A stretch of 64,000 bases of DNA from Roseovarius faecimaris (GTDB lineage Bacteria > Pseudomonadota > Alphaproteobacteria > Rhodobacterales > Rhodobacteraceae), in contig NZ_CP034348.1 in assembly GCF_009762325.1 (NCBI RefSeq), forward strand, positions 1,060,501-1,124,500, in the 5' to 3' direction. This document shows positions 12,361 through 21,106 of the stretch, in pieces. The stretch's first letter is position 1. The number at the start of each line of letters is the position of its first letter. The notes below the pieces were generated by a model. The model was not told the DNA's origin. It saw only the letters and a program-made list of their open reading frames with translations, and did no database searches. The translations under genes were made by a program, and so were the position numbers.

Positions 12361-12822
12361 ATGATGGATTGCATTCGACAAGGGCTGATGAACAATGCCC
12401 TCATTATTTTCATGGTGGCGGCGATCATGGCCGTGATTGCCGCAGCGGCGGCGATTGGCGGTGGGCTAAGCATCGTGATCGGGCCAGTTTCGCTTGGGGT
12501 TGTCGGCTCACCTCTCTTTGCTGCGTTGCTGGTCTTCGGGGCGGTGATTGCCCTCGCCGTTGCGGCCGTGGTGCTGAACTGCCTGATCGGGGCACAGCCG
12601 CCGAGCATTGACGAGGTGCCGCCCGAAGAGGATGGCATTCAGCCCGAAGACCTGGTGGAGCCGGGCACCAGCTCGGGCGCCCTCACGGGTGTTGCAGACA
12701 GCGCTGAACCGGACAATTCATCGGGGGGCGCATCGAAGCCAAAGCCGAAATATCCCAAAGGTCCCAAGCGTGGCACACCGGCCAACCCGGTAGGCGGGGG
12801 CGGGTTCAAGAAAACCGCGTGA
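12361..12822 (+). CDS. Unknown membrane protein with proline-rich acidic/basic tail
   Basis: Not recognised. The 153-residue product starts MMDCIRQGLMNNALIIF; GGAGA lies about 7 nt before ATG 12361. Residues about 12-82 form two or three alanine/glycine-rich hydrophobic segments, followed by an acidic, proline-rich stretch (IDEVPPEEDGIQPEDLVEP) and a Ser/Gly/Lys/Pro-rich end (SKPKPKYPKGPKRG). The tail looks disordered and would sit on one side of the membrane. An AT-rich segment precedes the gene. It could be a small toxin-like or envelope protein, but no family was identified. Confidence 0.65.
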   Translation: MMDCIRQGLMNNALIIFMVAAIMAVIAAAAAIGGGLSIVIGPVSLGVVGSPLFAALLVFGAVIALAVAAVVLNCLIGAQPPSIDEVPPEEDGIQPEDLVEPGTSSGALTGVADSAEPDNSSGGASKPKPKYPKGPKRGTPANPVGGGGFKKTA

Positions 12823-12828
12823 GACCCA

Positions 12829-12860
12829 AGAAAAAAGGGGCCGGAAAACCCGGCCCCTTC
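12829..12860 (-). terminator. Rho-independent terminator of the solute-binding-protein genes
   Basis: The arms AAGGGGCCGG and CCGGCCCCTT enclose a short loop. Read on the minus strand the stem is followed by TTTTTTCTT, a classic terminator just past the stop at 12886. It may also stop plus-strand transcripts from the 12361 gene. Confidence 0.8.
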
Positions 12861-12885
12861 ATTGTCAATCCGTGATGAAGGAGGC

Positions 12886-14442
12886 TTACGCGATCCACCA
12901 ACGCTCGGCCCAACGCGAACCATCGAGATCCCAGTTGGTGGCCATGACTTCGGGCGTACCCACCTTCTCATTGACGGCAAACACGAAGTCATTGAACATC
13001 GGGATGACCGAGCCGCCGTCATTGGCGCAGAGGTCCTGCATTTCCCAATACATCTCGCGACGCTTTTCTTGGTCGAGTTCGGCGCGGGCCTTGACGAGCA
13101 GTTCGTCAAAGCGCTCGTTGCTCCAGTAGCTTTCGTTCCAGGAGGCACCGGACTTGTAGGCGGTCGAGAACATCTGATCTTCCACCGGGCGGCCGCCCCA
13201 ATAGGAGAAGACCATGCCCTTTTTCATCCACACGTCCGACCAGTAGCCATCATTCGGCTCACGGACCACGTTGATCTCGATGCCCGCGGCTTTGGCCGAG
13301 TTCTGGTAGAGCACGGCCGCATCCAGCGCACCGCCGAAAGCTGCGTCGGAGGAGCTGACGTCAATCGACAGGCCGTCCAGTCCGGATTGCTGCAGATACC
13401 ATTTTGCCTTGTCAGGGTCGTAGGTTTTCTGCTCCAGCTCGGTGTTGAAATAGCGTTGACCCTTGCCGATCGGGTGGTCGTTGCCTGCCGAGCCATAGCC
13501 GAACAGGATTTTCTCAACCATTTCCTCGCGGTTGATCCCGTATTTGAGCGCCTGGCGCACGTTGTTGTCGTTGAACGGGCCAATCTTGGTGTCCATCGGG
13601 ATGGTGTAGTGCGCGTTGCCCGAGACCGAGATGATCTTGACGCCCGGCTTGCGGCCCAGAAGGCCGACCGTCTTGAGGTCGAGCCGGTCGATCACATCCA
13701 CATCGCCCGAGACAAGTGCCGTGGTGCGCGCGTTAAGGTCGATAAGCGAAAGCATCTCGATGGTGTCGAACCACGCCACGTCATCGCGCCAGTGGTTCGG
13801 GTTCCGCTCAAAGCTGGCCTGAACGCCAAAATCGACGCTCTTGAGGATGTAGGGGCCACAGCCATCACCCGATTTCCAATCGATACTGTCGCCTTCGGCC
13901 TTGCAGATCGGAATGTGATAATCGGTCAGGATGAACGGGAAGTCGGCATTGCCGCCATCGAGCTTGAACACGATGGTGTCGTCACCGTCTGCAGAGATAT
14001 CCACGATCGGGGCCACGATCGGACCCGCCGCCGAGGTCGAGCCTTCGCCACGGTGGAAGTTGACCGAGGCGATCACATCCTCGACAGTCACTTCCTTGCC
14101 GGAATGGAAGGTCACACCTTTGCGCAGTTTCACGCGCCATTCGGTGGCATCGGCGGAGGCTTCCCAGCTTTCGGCCACGTTCGGGACCATGGAGCCATCG
14201 GGGCCGACTTCCACAAGATAGCCGTGAATGGCGAAGGCCATGTCGATGGTAAAGCCGTTTTCCCAGGTGCCGGGGTTCATGGTGTCGGTTGTCTGGCCGT
14301 GGGCCTTGCCGACGCGAATATGCCCGCCGCGCTTCGGCATGGCCATCGCACTGCCCATGGGCAGGGCCGCTGCTGCGGTCGCCGCAACGGTCGTTTTCAG
14401 AAATCCACGGCGGTCAAGCATCCCGCCTTTGATAAGTGCCAT
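12886..14442 (-). CDS. ABC transporter family-5 solute-binding protein, Tat-exported (copy 2)
   Basis: Periplasmic binding protein of the oligopeptide/nickel-type family (SBP_bac_5), ligand unknown. The 518-residue protein has a twin-arginine signal (RRGFLKTTVAATAAAALPMG) and ends in a mature family-5 fold, including the N-terminal segment GLLGRKPGVK and NDGYWSDVWMKKG. AGGGAGA precedes the ATG at 14442. It is closely similar along its whole length to the protein at 14572-16125, so this is a tandem duplication. No permease or ATPase genes accompany the pair here. Divergence from the betI operon suggests an osmolyte or quaternary-amine ligand, but that is inference. Confidence 0.88.
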   Translation of the reverse strand: MALIKGGMLDRRGFLKTTVAATAAAALPMGSAMAMPKRGGHIRVGKAHGQTTDTMNPGTWENGFTIDMAFAIHGYLVEVGPDGSMVPNVAESWEASADATEWRVKLRKGVTFHSGKEVTVEDVIASVNFHRGEGSTSAAGPIVAPIVDISADGDDTIVFKLDGGNADFPFILTDYHIPICKAEGDSIDWKSGDGCGPYILKSVDFGVQASFERNPNHWRDDVAWFDTIEMLSLIDLNARTTALVSGDVDVIDRLDLKTVGLLGRKPGVKIISVSGNAHYTIPMDTKIGPFNDNNVRQALKYGINREEMVEKILFGYGSAGNDHPIGKGQRYFNTELEQKTYDPDKAKWYLQQSGLDGLSIDVSSSDAAFGGALDAAVLYQNSAKAAGIEINVVREPNDGYWSDVWMKKGMVFSYWGGRPVEDQMFSTAYKSGASWNESYWSNERFDELLVKARAELDQEKRREMYWEMQDLCANDGGSVIPMFNDFVFAVNEKVGTPEVMATNWDLDGSRWAERWWIA

Positions 14443-14484
14443 GTGTTCGGTTCTCCCTATTTATGACAGTTGGTTATTATGTGT

Positions 14485-14506
14485 CCCCGGCTCGTTGTGG
14501 CCGGGG
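14485..14506. repeat. GC-rich stem-loop between the tandem binding-protein genes
   Basis: CCCCGGC and GCCGGGG flank an 8-nt loop, 43 bp upstream of the second binding-protein gene. No U-tract follows on the minus strand, so an mRNA-processing or stabilising hairpin is more likely than a terminator. Confidence 0.5.
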
Positions 14507-14524
14507 CTTCTCGCATAGTTGTGC

Positions 14525-14542
14525 CCTGAAAAGCTTTTCAGG
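14525..14542. repeat. 18-bp perfect palindrome between the tandem binding-protein genes
   Basis: CCTGAAAAGCTTTTCAGG is a perfect palindrome 30 bp past the stop of the upstream binding-protein gene and 83 bp before the start of the next. It could be a DNA-binding site or, as RNA, a hairpin that differentially sets expression of the two genes. Confidence 0.5.
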
Positions 14543-14571
14543 TCCAGTGACATGGGTGTGACACCGCAGGG

Positions 14572-16125
14572 TCAGGCCATCGACCACCGTTCCATCCAGC
14601 GCTCGCCGTCCAGATCCCAGTTCGAGGCCATCTGATCCGGCAGCACGATTTTGTCTGACACGGCAAAGACGAAATTGGCGAACATCGGGATGACCACGCC
14701 GCCCTGATTGGACACCAGATCCTGCATTTCCCAATACATCTCGCGGCGTTTGTTTTCGTCGAGCTCGGCGCGCGCGGCGACCATCAGCTCCTCGAAACGG
14801 TCATTGCACCAGAAGCTGTCATTCCAGTCCGCTCCACAGGAATAGGCGGTCGAGAACATCTGGTCTTCCACCGGGCGGCCTGACCAATATACGGCCGAGA
14901 AGGGTTTCTTCATCCAGACATCAGACCAGTACCCGTCATTGGGTTCGCGGATCACTTTGAGGTCGATCCCCGCAGCCTTGGCCGAGTTCTGATAGAGCGT
15001 CCCGGCATCCACCGCACCGCCAAAGGCCGCGTCGGCGGCCGACAAGGTCACCGAAAGCTCGCTCAGCCCGGCCTGTTCAAGGTGCCACTTGGCCTTGTCC
15101 GGGTCATACGTCTTTTGGGCCAGCTCGGAGTTGAAATAGCGCTGACCCTGGCCAATCGGATGGTCATTGCCGACCGAGCCGTAGCCGAAGAGAATTTTTT
15201 CAACCAGTTCTTCACGGTTGATGGCGTATTTCAGCGCCTGGCGTACATGGTTGTCGGTGAACGGGTCCTGATTGGTGGACATCGCGAAGGTGTAGTGCTG
15301 ATTGCCTGCGATCGTCCGGATCGAGACGCCGGGATTGCGGCCCAGAAGGCCGGCGGTCTTGAGGTCCACGCGGTCCACGATATCCACATCGCCCGACACC
15401 AGCGCGGTTGTGCGGGCGTTCTGATCCACCAGCGCCAGCATTTCGATCGAGTCGAAGAAAGCAACAGTGTCGCGCCAATGGTTCGGGTTGCGCTCGAACG
15501 CCGCCGATACGCCCGGACTGAAGTTCTTGAGCACGTAGCTGCCGCATCCATCGCCGGATTGCCAGTCAATCGTGTCATCTTTGGCGGGGCAGATATTCAG
15601 GTGATAGTCGCCGAGGATGAAAGGGAAGTCCGCATTGCCGCCGGAGAGTTTGAACACCACGGTGTCGTTGCCATCTGCGGACACCTCGGTGATCGGTGCG
15701 ACAATCGGGCCCGCTGCCGAAGTGCTGTCCGGTCCGCGGTGGAAGTTGATCGAGGCAATGACATCCTCAACGGTCAGATCCTTACCCGAATGGAAGGTCA
15801 CGCCCTGGCGGATTTTGAACCGCCATTCGGTCGCATCGGCGGAGGCTTCCCAGCTTTCCGCGAGTTCGGGGACGAGCGTGCCGTCTGCGCCGACTTCGGT
15901 GAGCCGTCCATGCACGCCGCTGCTGAGACCTGCGGTGAAGCCATTCTCGTAAGTCGCCGGGTTCAGCGTGTCGGTCGTTTGCCCATGCGCGCGGCCGATA
16001 CGCAGATGCCCGCCCTTTTTCGGAGCGGCAAGCGCGCGCCCCGCGGGAAGCGTAGCCGCGAGGGCGGTTGCGGCGGTGGATTTGAGGAATCCACGACGTG
16101 TCTGATCTGTTGATCGAGGTGTCAT
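14572..16125 (-). CDS. ABC transporter family-5 solute-binding protein, Tat-exported (copy 1)
   Basis: Paralogue of the adjacent 12886-14442 product and nearly the same length (517 residues). The start MTPRSTDQTRRGFLK is chosen because AGGGAG lies about 10 nt upstream and it leads directly into the twin-arginine signal; a frame reaching 16194 would add 23 residues without a ribosome-binding site. Shared segments such as SWEASADATEWR and VEDVIASINFHRG show the pair arose by duplication. This is the promoter-proximal copy, divergent from betI, with a BetI-like operator between them. Ligand unknown. Confidence 0.88.
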   Translation of the reverse strand: MTPRSTDQTRRGFLKSTAATALAATLPAGRALAAPKKGGHLRIGRAHGQTTDTLNPATYENGFTAGLSSGVHGRLTEVGADGTLVPELAESWEASADATEWRFKIRQGVTFHSGKDLTVEDVIASINFHRGPDSTSAAGPIVAPITEVSADGNDTVVFKLSGGNADFPFILGDYHLNICPAKDDTIDWQSGDGCGSYVLKNFSPGVSAAFERNPNHWRDTVAFFDSIEMLALVDQNARTTALVSGDVDIVDRVDLKTAGLLGRNPGVSIRTIAGNQHYTFAMSTNQDPFTDNHVRQALKYAINREELVEKILFGYGSVGNDHPIGQGQRYFNSELAQKTYDPDKAKWHLEQAGLSELSVTLSAADAAFGGAVDAGTLYQNSAKAAGIDLKVIREPNDGYWSDVWMKKPFSAVYWSGRPVEDQMFSTAYSCGADWNDSFWCNDRFEELMVAARAELDENKRREMYWEMQDLVSNQGGVVIPMFANFVFAVSDKIVLPDQMASNWDLDGERWMERWSMA

Positions 16126-16277
16126 GTCTTTTTCTCCCTGATATCGCGCATCGCGGGTCATGCCCTTCGATGCGTTTGACATGATGTATGGCACTTTGGT
16201 TGGCTCAGGCCATCGCGAAGAGTGGAATGGTGGCCACCCTGAACAAGCTTATCCCCCAAACTCTCTCGCGCAAGCTC

Positions 16278-16295
16278 AAAATAGACCCCTGTCTA
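16278..16295. repeat. Inverted repeat in the divergent bet region
   Basis: AATAGAC-CCCT-GTCTATT has 7-bp arms and lies directly beside the BetI-like operator, 71 bp before the betI start. It may be a second regulator site; no protein can be named. Confidence 0.45.
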
Positions 16296-16296
16296 T

Positions 16297-16316
16297 TGTT
16301 GATTGACGAGTCAATT
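16297..16316. promoter_or_regulatory. Putative BetI operator
   Basis: TTGATTGACGAGTCAATTAA contains the inverted repeat ATTGAC-GA-GTCAAT and resembles the TTGATTG-type operators of BetI from other proteobacteria. It lies 50 bp upstream of betI, in the divergent promoter region shared with the tandem solute-binding-protein genes. Confidence 0.65.
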
Positions 16317-16366
16317 AAACAGCAATATCCCTGTCTGGCAAGACGTTTTAGGATGCGGGTAGGGCG

Positions 16367-16954
16367 ATGCCAAAGCTGGGGATGGAGCCGATCCGGCGCT
16401 CGGCTTTGGTCGAGGCCACAATTCACGAGATCGGTCAGCGCGGGACGCTGGATGTGACGGTCAGCCAGATCGCCAAGCGCGCAGGCATGTCAAGCGCGCT
16501 GGCGCATCACTATTTCGGCTCGAAAGAGCAGATTTTCGCGGCGGCCATGCGTCACATTCTGACAATCTATGCCGCCGAGGTGCGCGGGGCGCTGATCATG
16601 GCAAAGACACCGCGAGATCGCATAGAGGCGATCATCCGCGCCAGCTTTGCGCCCAGCCAGTTTCGCGAGGCGAGCGTGGCTGCCTGGCTCAATTTCTATG
16701 TGCAGGCGCAAAAGTCGGACGAGGCGCGGCGGCTTCTCAACATTTACCAAAGGCGTCTTCGCTCAAATCTTCTGCATGATTTCCGGCAACTGGCTGGCGC
16801 GGATGCGCGCATGTTGACGCGCGGCTTGGCGGCGATGATCGACGGACTCTATATCCGCCAGGCCCTGCGCCGTGACCCGATCGCACCCGAGGCGGCGATC
16901 GACATCCTGATGCACTATCTCGACACATCCCTAGCGAAGGCGATACATGAATGA
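16367..16954 (+). CDS. betI: Choline-responsive TetR-family repressor BetI
   Basis: TetR-type regulator that represses choline-to-betaine genes and is released by choline. The 195-residue protein starts MPKLGMEPIRRSALVEAT, the characteristic BetI N-terminus, followed by a helix-turn-helix (VSQIAKRAGMSSALAHHYFG, about residues 30-50) and an all-helical ligand domain. It is the first gene of betI-betC-GST-betA and overlaps betC by 4 bp. Autoregulation through the operator at 16297-16316 is likely. Confidence 0.92.
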   Translation: MPKLGMEPIRRSALVEATIHEIGQRGTLDVTVSQIAKRAGMSSALAHHYFGSKEQIFAAAMRHILTIYAAEVRGALIMAKTPRDRIEAIIRASFAPSQFREASVAAWLNFYVQAQKSDEARRLLNIYQRRLRSNLLHDFRQLAGADARMLTRGLAAMIDGLYIRQALRRDPIAPEAAIDILMHYLDTSLAKAIHE

Positions 16955-18459
16955 CGCAGCCTAACATTCTGATTTTCATGGTGGATCAACTTAATGGAAC
17001 ATTGTTCCCGGACGGTCCCGCCGATTGGCTGCACGCCCCCAACCTCAAGGCGCTGGCAGCGCGTTCGACCCGGTTTGCCAATGCCTATACCGCCTCTCCG
17101 CTCTGCGCGCCGGGGCGGGCAAGCTTCATGTCGGGGCTGCTGCCGTCGCGCAGCCGGGTCTATGACAACGCTGCCGAGTTCGCCGCCGACATACCGACCT
17201 ATGCCCACCACCTGCGCCGTGCGGGCTATCAGACCTGCCTCAGCGGCAAGATGCACTTTGTCGGACCCGATCAGCTGCACGGGTTCGAAGAGCGTCTGAC
17301 CACCGATATCTACCCAGCGGATTTCGGCTGGACACCGGATTATCGCAAGCCGGGTGAGCGGATCGACTGGTGGTATCACAATATGGGCTCGGTCACAGGG
17401 GCAGGCGTAGCCGAGATCACCAACCAGATGGAGTATGATGACGAGGTTGCCTACAACGCCACGCGCAAGGTCTATGACCTGGCGCGCGGGCATGACGGCC
17501 GCCCCTGGTGCCTCACGGTGAGCTTCACACACCCGCACGATCCCTATGTGGCGCGCAAGAAATATTGGGATTTATATAACGATTGCCAACATTTGCTGCC
17601 TGAAGTTCCCGCAATGGATTATGACGATCACGACGCACATTCAAAGCGCATTTTCGACGCGAATGACTGGCGCAATTTCGACATCACCGAAGACGATATC
17701 CGCCGCTCCCGACAGGCCTATTTCGCCAATATCTCCTATCTCGACGACAAGATCGGCGAGGTGATGGAGGCACTTGAGGCGACGCGCCAGGAGGCGATCA
17801 TCCTCTTTGTGTCGGATCATGGCGATATGCTGGGCGAGCGGGGATTGTGGTTCAAGATGTGCTTCTTCGAAGGCTCGGCGCGGGTTCCGCTGATGATCGC
17901 GGCGCCGGGCATGGAGCCGACCCGCGTCGATGCACCGGTGAGCACGATCGACGTCTGCCCGACGCTGTGTGAACTTGCGGGGGTAAGCATGGCCGAGGTG
18001 ATGCCCTGGTGCGAGGGGCAAAGCCTTGTGCCGCAGGGCAAGGGCGCCAAACGCATGACGCCCGTGGCGATGGAATATGCCGCCGAGGCATCTTACTCGC
18101 CGCTTATCTGCCTGCGGCAAGGGCATTGGAAATATACCAATTGCGCCCTCGACGATGAGCAGCTTTTCGATCTCGACGCCGACCCGCATGAGCTGAGCAA
18201 TCTGGCAGGCGAGCCACGCGTTGCGAAAGTGCTGGAATATTTCCGACGCGAGGCTGCAGGGCGCTGGGACCTTGAGGAATTCGATGCGCAGGTGCGCGAA
18301 AGCCAGGCGCGGCGCTGGGTGGTGTACGAGGCATTGCGTCAGGGCGGCTACTACCCCTGGGATTATCAGCCCCTTATGAAAGCCTCTGAACGTTATATGC
18401 GCAATCATATGGACCTCAACGTAGTTGAAGAAAATCAACGCTTTCCGAGGGGCGAGTGA
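16951..18459 (+). CDS. betC: Choline sulfatase
   Basis: Hydrolyses choline-O-sulfate to choline and sulfate, giving marine bacteria an osmolyte precursor and sulfur source. The 502-residue type I sulfatase carries the C-x-P-x-R formylglycine motif as Cys52-Ala-Pro54-Gly-Arg56 (SPLCAPGRASF). Metal-site residues are visible at ILIFMVDQLNG and FVSDHGDMLGERGLW. No signal peptide is seen, so it is cytoplasmic, as is usual for BetC. It overlaps betI and the following GST gene, pointing to a single transcript. It also needs a formylglycine-generating enzyme, not seen in this window. Confidence 0.93.
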   Translation: MTQPNILIFMVDQLNGTLFPDGPADWLHAPNLKALAARSTRFANAYTASPLCAPGRASFMSGLLPSRSRVYDNAAEFAADIPTYAHHLRRAGYQTCLSGKMHFVGPDQLHGFEERLTTDIYPADFGWTPDYRKPGERIDWWYHNMGSVTGAGVAEITNQMEYDDEVAYNATRKVYDLARGHDGRPWCLTVSFTHPHDPYVARKKYWDLYNDCQHLLPEVPAMDYDDHDAHSKRIFDANDWRNFDITEDDIRRSRQAYFANISYLDDKIGEVMEALEATRQEAIILFVSDHGDMLGERGLWFKMCFFEGSARVPLMIAAPGMEPTRVDAPVSTIDVCPTLCELAGVSMAEVMPWCEGQSLVPQGKGAKRMTPVAMEYAAEASYSPLICLRQGHWKYTNCALDDEQLFDLDADPHELSNLAGEPRVAKVLEYFRREAAGRWDLEEFDAQVRESQARRWVVYEALRQGGYYPWDYQPLMKASERYMRNHMDLNVVEENQRFPRGE

Positions 18460-19106
18460 TGTTGACAGTCTACGGTCGCGCGACCTCGTCAAACGTACAG
18501 CTTGTGATGTGGGCGGTGGCCGAGCTTGGCCTGTCCTGCGAGCGTCTGGACTATGGGCATCTGCATGGCGGGCTTGATAGCCCCGAGTTCGGTGCGCTCA
18601 ATCCTCACCGCAAGATCCCGGTCTTGCGAGATGGTGACCTTGTTGTTTGGGAAAGTGCCGCAATCCTGCGCTATCTGGCGGCGCGTTACGGGGACGGTGG
18701 TGATTTCTGGCCGTCCGATCCCGCCCGCCGCGCGCGCGTGGATATGTGGGCCGAATGGGGCAAGAACGAGCTCTGCAATGGCTTCACAGTGCCGATCTTC
18801 TGGTCCCGCGTCCGAACCGCCGCCGCCGAGAGGGACGAAGAGGCGCTGTCGCGGGCTGTCGCGCAGTTCGATGCCTATATGGGCCATCTGGCCGGGCAAC
18901 TGAGTGATGCGCCTTTCATATGCGGTGAGCAACTGACAGCGGCGGATATCGTTGTTGGTCACCTTCTTTTTCGCTGGTTCACCATCGATGTTCCGCGCGC
19001 GGCAAACCCGGTCGTTGAGGCCTATTACGCGCGCCTTGCCGAACGACCGGCATACCGCGCGCATGTGATGGTGCCCTTTGATGTTCTGCGTGCGGAGGGG
19101 GCATGA
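18459..19106 (+). CDS. Glutathione S-transferase-like protein in the bet operon
   Basis: Cytosolic GST fold: thioredoxin-like N-terminal domain ([20 protein letters not shown]) with the G-site segment [20 protein letters not shown], then a helical C-terminal domain with the LTAADIVVG capping motif. The length of about 215 residues is normal. ATG 18459 overlaps the betC stop; a GTG one codon earlier is also possible. The 3' end overlaps betA by 4 bp, so it is translated within the bet operon. Its role in choline metabolism is unknown; aldehyde or redox protection is a guess. Confidence 0.85.
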   Translation: MLTVYGRATSSNVQLVMWAVAELGLSCERLDYGHLHGGLDSPEFGALNPHRKIPVLRDGDLVVWESAAILRYLAARYGDGGDFWPSDPARRARVDMWAEWGKNELCNGFTVPIFWSRVRTAAAERDEEALSRAVAQFDAYMGHLAGQLSDAPFICGEQLTAADIVVGHLLFRWFTIDVPRAANPVVEAYYARLAERPAYRAHVMVPFDVLRAEGA

Positions 19107-20764
19107 TGGAAGCTGATTATGTGATTGTCGGAGCGGGAAGTGCCGGCTGCGCCATGGCCTATCGGCTGAGCGAGGCGGGCCAGTCGGTTCTGGTGGTCGA
19201 GCATGGCGGAACGGATGCCGGCCCCTTCATCCAGATGCCGGGCGCGCTGAGCTTTCCGATGAACATGAAACGGTATGACTGGGGCTACCGGTCCGAGCCG
19301 GAGCCGCATCTGGGCAACCGTCGCCTGGCCTGCCCGCGCGGCAAGGTGATCGGTGGATCGTCCTCGATCAATGGTATGGTCTATGTGCGCGGCCATGCGC
19401 ATGATTTTGACCATTGGCGGGATCAGGGCGCGCGGGGCTGGGGCTATGCCGATGTGCTGCCCTACTACAAGCGCCAGGAAAACTGGACCGATGGCGGCCA
19501 CGGCGGCGACGCAAGCTGGCGCGGGACAGATGGGCCATTGCATGTGACCCGTGGCGAGATGGCCAACCCGCTTACCCGCGCTTTCATCGAGGCTGGGCGG
19601 CAGGCGGGCTATCCGGTCACGCAGGATTACAATGGCGCGCAGCAGGAGGGCTTTGGACCCTTCGAGCAGACCACCTATAAGGGTCAGCGCTGGTCGGCGG
19701 CCAATGCCTATCTGAAGCCTGCGCTCAGGCGCGAGAATTGCGATCTTGTGCGCGGCTATGTGCGGCGTATCGTGATCGAAGAAGGCCGTGCCGTCGGGAT
19801 CGAGGCTGTCTGCAAAGGCAGACGAGAGGTCATCCGCGCCCGGCGGGAGGTGATCATCGCCGCCTCGGCCATCAACTCGCCCAAACTCCTGATGCTGTCC
19901 GGCATCGGCCCGGCCGCGCATCTGTCCGAGCACGGTATTGACGTGGTCGCGGACCGCACTGGCGTTGGGGCCAATCTGCAAGACCATCTGGAGCTCTATA
20001 TCCAGATGGCCGCGTCGCAGCCCGTCAGCCTTTTCAAGTACTGGAACCTTTTGGGTAAAGCCTATGTCGGTGCGCGCTGGATGCTGACCAAGACCGGACC
20101 GGGAGCATCGAACCAGTTTGAAAGCTGCGGCTTCATTCGCTCCGAGGCGGGTATTCCGTATCCGGATATTCAGTTCCATTTCCTCCCCATTGCCGTACGC
20201 TATGACGGGCAGGCCTCGGCCGAAGGGCACGGGTTTCAGGCGCATGTCGGACCGATGCGCAGCCCGTCGCGCGGGGCCGTGACCCTGCGCAGCGCCGACC
20301 CGGGCGACGACCCGGTCATTCGCTTCAACTACATGAGCGAGGAGCGCGACTGGGTCGAATTCCGCAAATGCATTCGCCTCACTCGTGAAATCTTTGGCCA
20401 GGAGGCGTTCAAACCCTTCGCACGGCACGAGATTCAGCCCGGAAGCGCCGTGCAGAGCGACGAGGAGCTTGACGGCTTCATCCGCGAGCACGCCGAAAGC
20501 GCCTATCACCCCTGCGGCACCTGCCGGATGGGGGCCGCGGATGACAAACATGCCGTGGTGGACCCGGAATGCCGGGTGATTGGTGTGGACGGGCTGCGCG
20601 TGGCCGACAGCTCGATCTTTCCTCGCATCACCAATGGCAACCTCAACGCGCCCTCGATCATGGTGGGAGAGAAGGCCAGCGATCACATCCTGGGTCGCAC
20701 GCCTCTGCCGCCCGACAATGCGCAGCCATGGATTCATCCGGATTGGCAGACAAAGCAGCGTTGA
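19103..20764 (+). CDS. betA: Choline dehydrogenase
   Basis: GMC-family FAD enzyme that oxidises choline to betaine aldehyde, feeding electrons to the respiratory chain. The 553-residue protein starts with the FAD motif [20 protein letters not shown]. It has the GMC signatures [20 protein letters not shown] and [15 protein letters not shown], and the catalytic pair His469 ([11 protein letters not shown]) and Asn515 ([10 protein letters not shown]). It is the last gene of the operon. betB, the betaine aldehyde dehydrogenase, is not next to it, unlike in many bet operons. Confidence 0.93.
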   Translation: MMEADYVIVGAGSAGCAMAYRLSEAGQSVLVVEHGGTDAGPFIQMPGALSFPMNMKRYDWGYRSEPEPHLGNRRLACPRGKVIGGSSSINGMVYVRGHAHDFDHWRDQGARGWGYADVLPYYKRQENWTDGGHGGDASWRGTDGPLHVTRGEMANPLTRAFIEAGRQAGYPVTQDYNGAQQEGFGPFEQTTYKGQRWSAANAYLKPALRRENCDLVRGYVRRIVIEEGRAVGIEAVCKGRREVIRARREVIIAASAINSPKLLMLSGIGPAAHLSEHGIDVVADRTGVGANLQDHLELYIQMAASQPVSLFKYWNLLGKAYVGARWMLTKTGPGASNQFESCGFIRSEAGIPYPDIQFHFLPIAVRYDGQASAEGHGFQAHVGPMRSPSRGAVTLRSADPGDDPVIRFNYMSEERDWVEFRKCIRLTREIFGQEAFKPFARHEIQPGSAVQSDEELDGFIREHAESAYHPCGTCRMGAADDKHAVVDPECRVIGVDGLRVADSSIFPRITNGNLNAPSIMVGEKASDHILGRTPLPPDNAQPWIHPDWQTKQR

Positions 20765-20776
20765 TGCAGTGCCGGT

Positions 20777-20790
20777 TTGACAGGGATCAA
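20777..20790. promoter_or_regulatory. FNR/FnrL-type box upstream of the DUF465 gene
   Basis: TTGACAGGGATCAA differs from the consensus TTGAT-N4-ATCAA at one base. Its centre is about 66 bp before ATG 20850. GATAAA at 20811-20816 sits where a -10 element should be for a class II promoter with the box centred at -41.5. Confidence 0.6.
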
Positions 20791-20849
20791 AGTGACCCGT
20801 CCACGGCTGCGATAAACTGGCAGAAACAGACCAATGGGAGGACCTGCCG

Positions 20850-21095
20850 ATGTCGCATACGCCGCATGAACTGCTCGAAGATTTTCCGGAACATGCCGAC
20901 CGCATCACCGAGCTCAAAACCACTGATGCGCATTTTGCGCGACTGTCAGAGGAGTATCACGCGTTGAACCGCGCCGTGCACCGGGCCGAAACCAATGTGG
21001 AGCCGGTTGACGCTCTGGCCGAGCAGGAGATGCGCAAGAAGCGGGCCGCGCTGAAGGATGAGCTTTATCGGATTCTGACGGCTGCACCGGCCTGA
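20850..21095 (+). CDS. DUF465/YdcH-like small coiled-coil protein
   Basis: An 81-residue, highly charged protein (MSHTPHELLEDFPEHADRIT), matching the DUF465/YdcH family of short alpha-helical hairpin proteins of unknown function. The family sequence HFARLSEEYHALNRAVHRAE is clear. An FNR-type box and a matching -10 element precede it, suggesting induction when oxygen is low. It stands alone: betA ends 85 bp upstream and the next gene is convergent. Confidence 0.88.
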   Translation: MSHTPHELLEDFPEHADRITELKTTDAHFARLSEEYHALNRAVHRAETNVEPVDALAEQEMRKKRAALKDELYRILTAAPA

Positions 21096-21106
21096 CCCTG
21101 CGCGGG

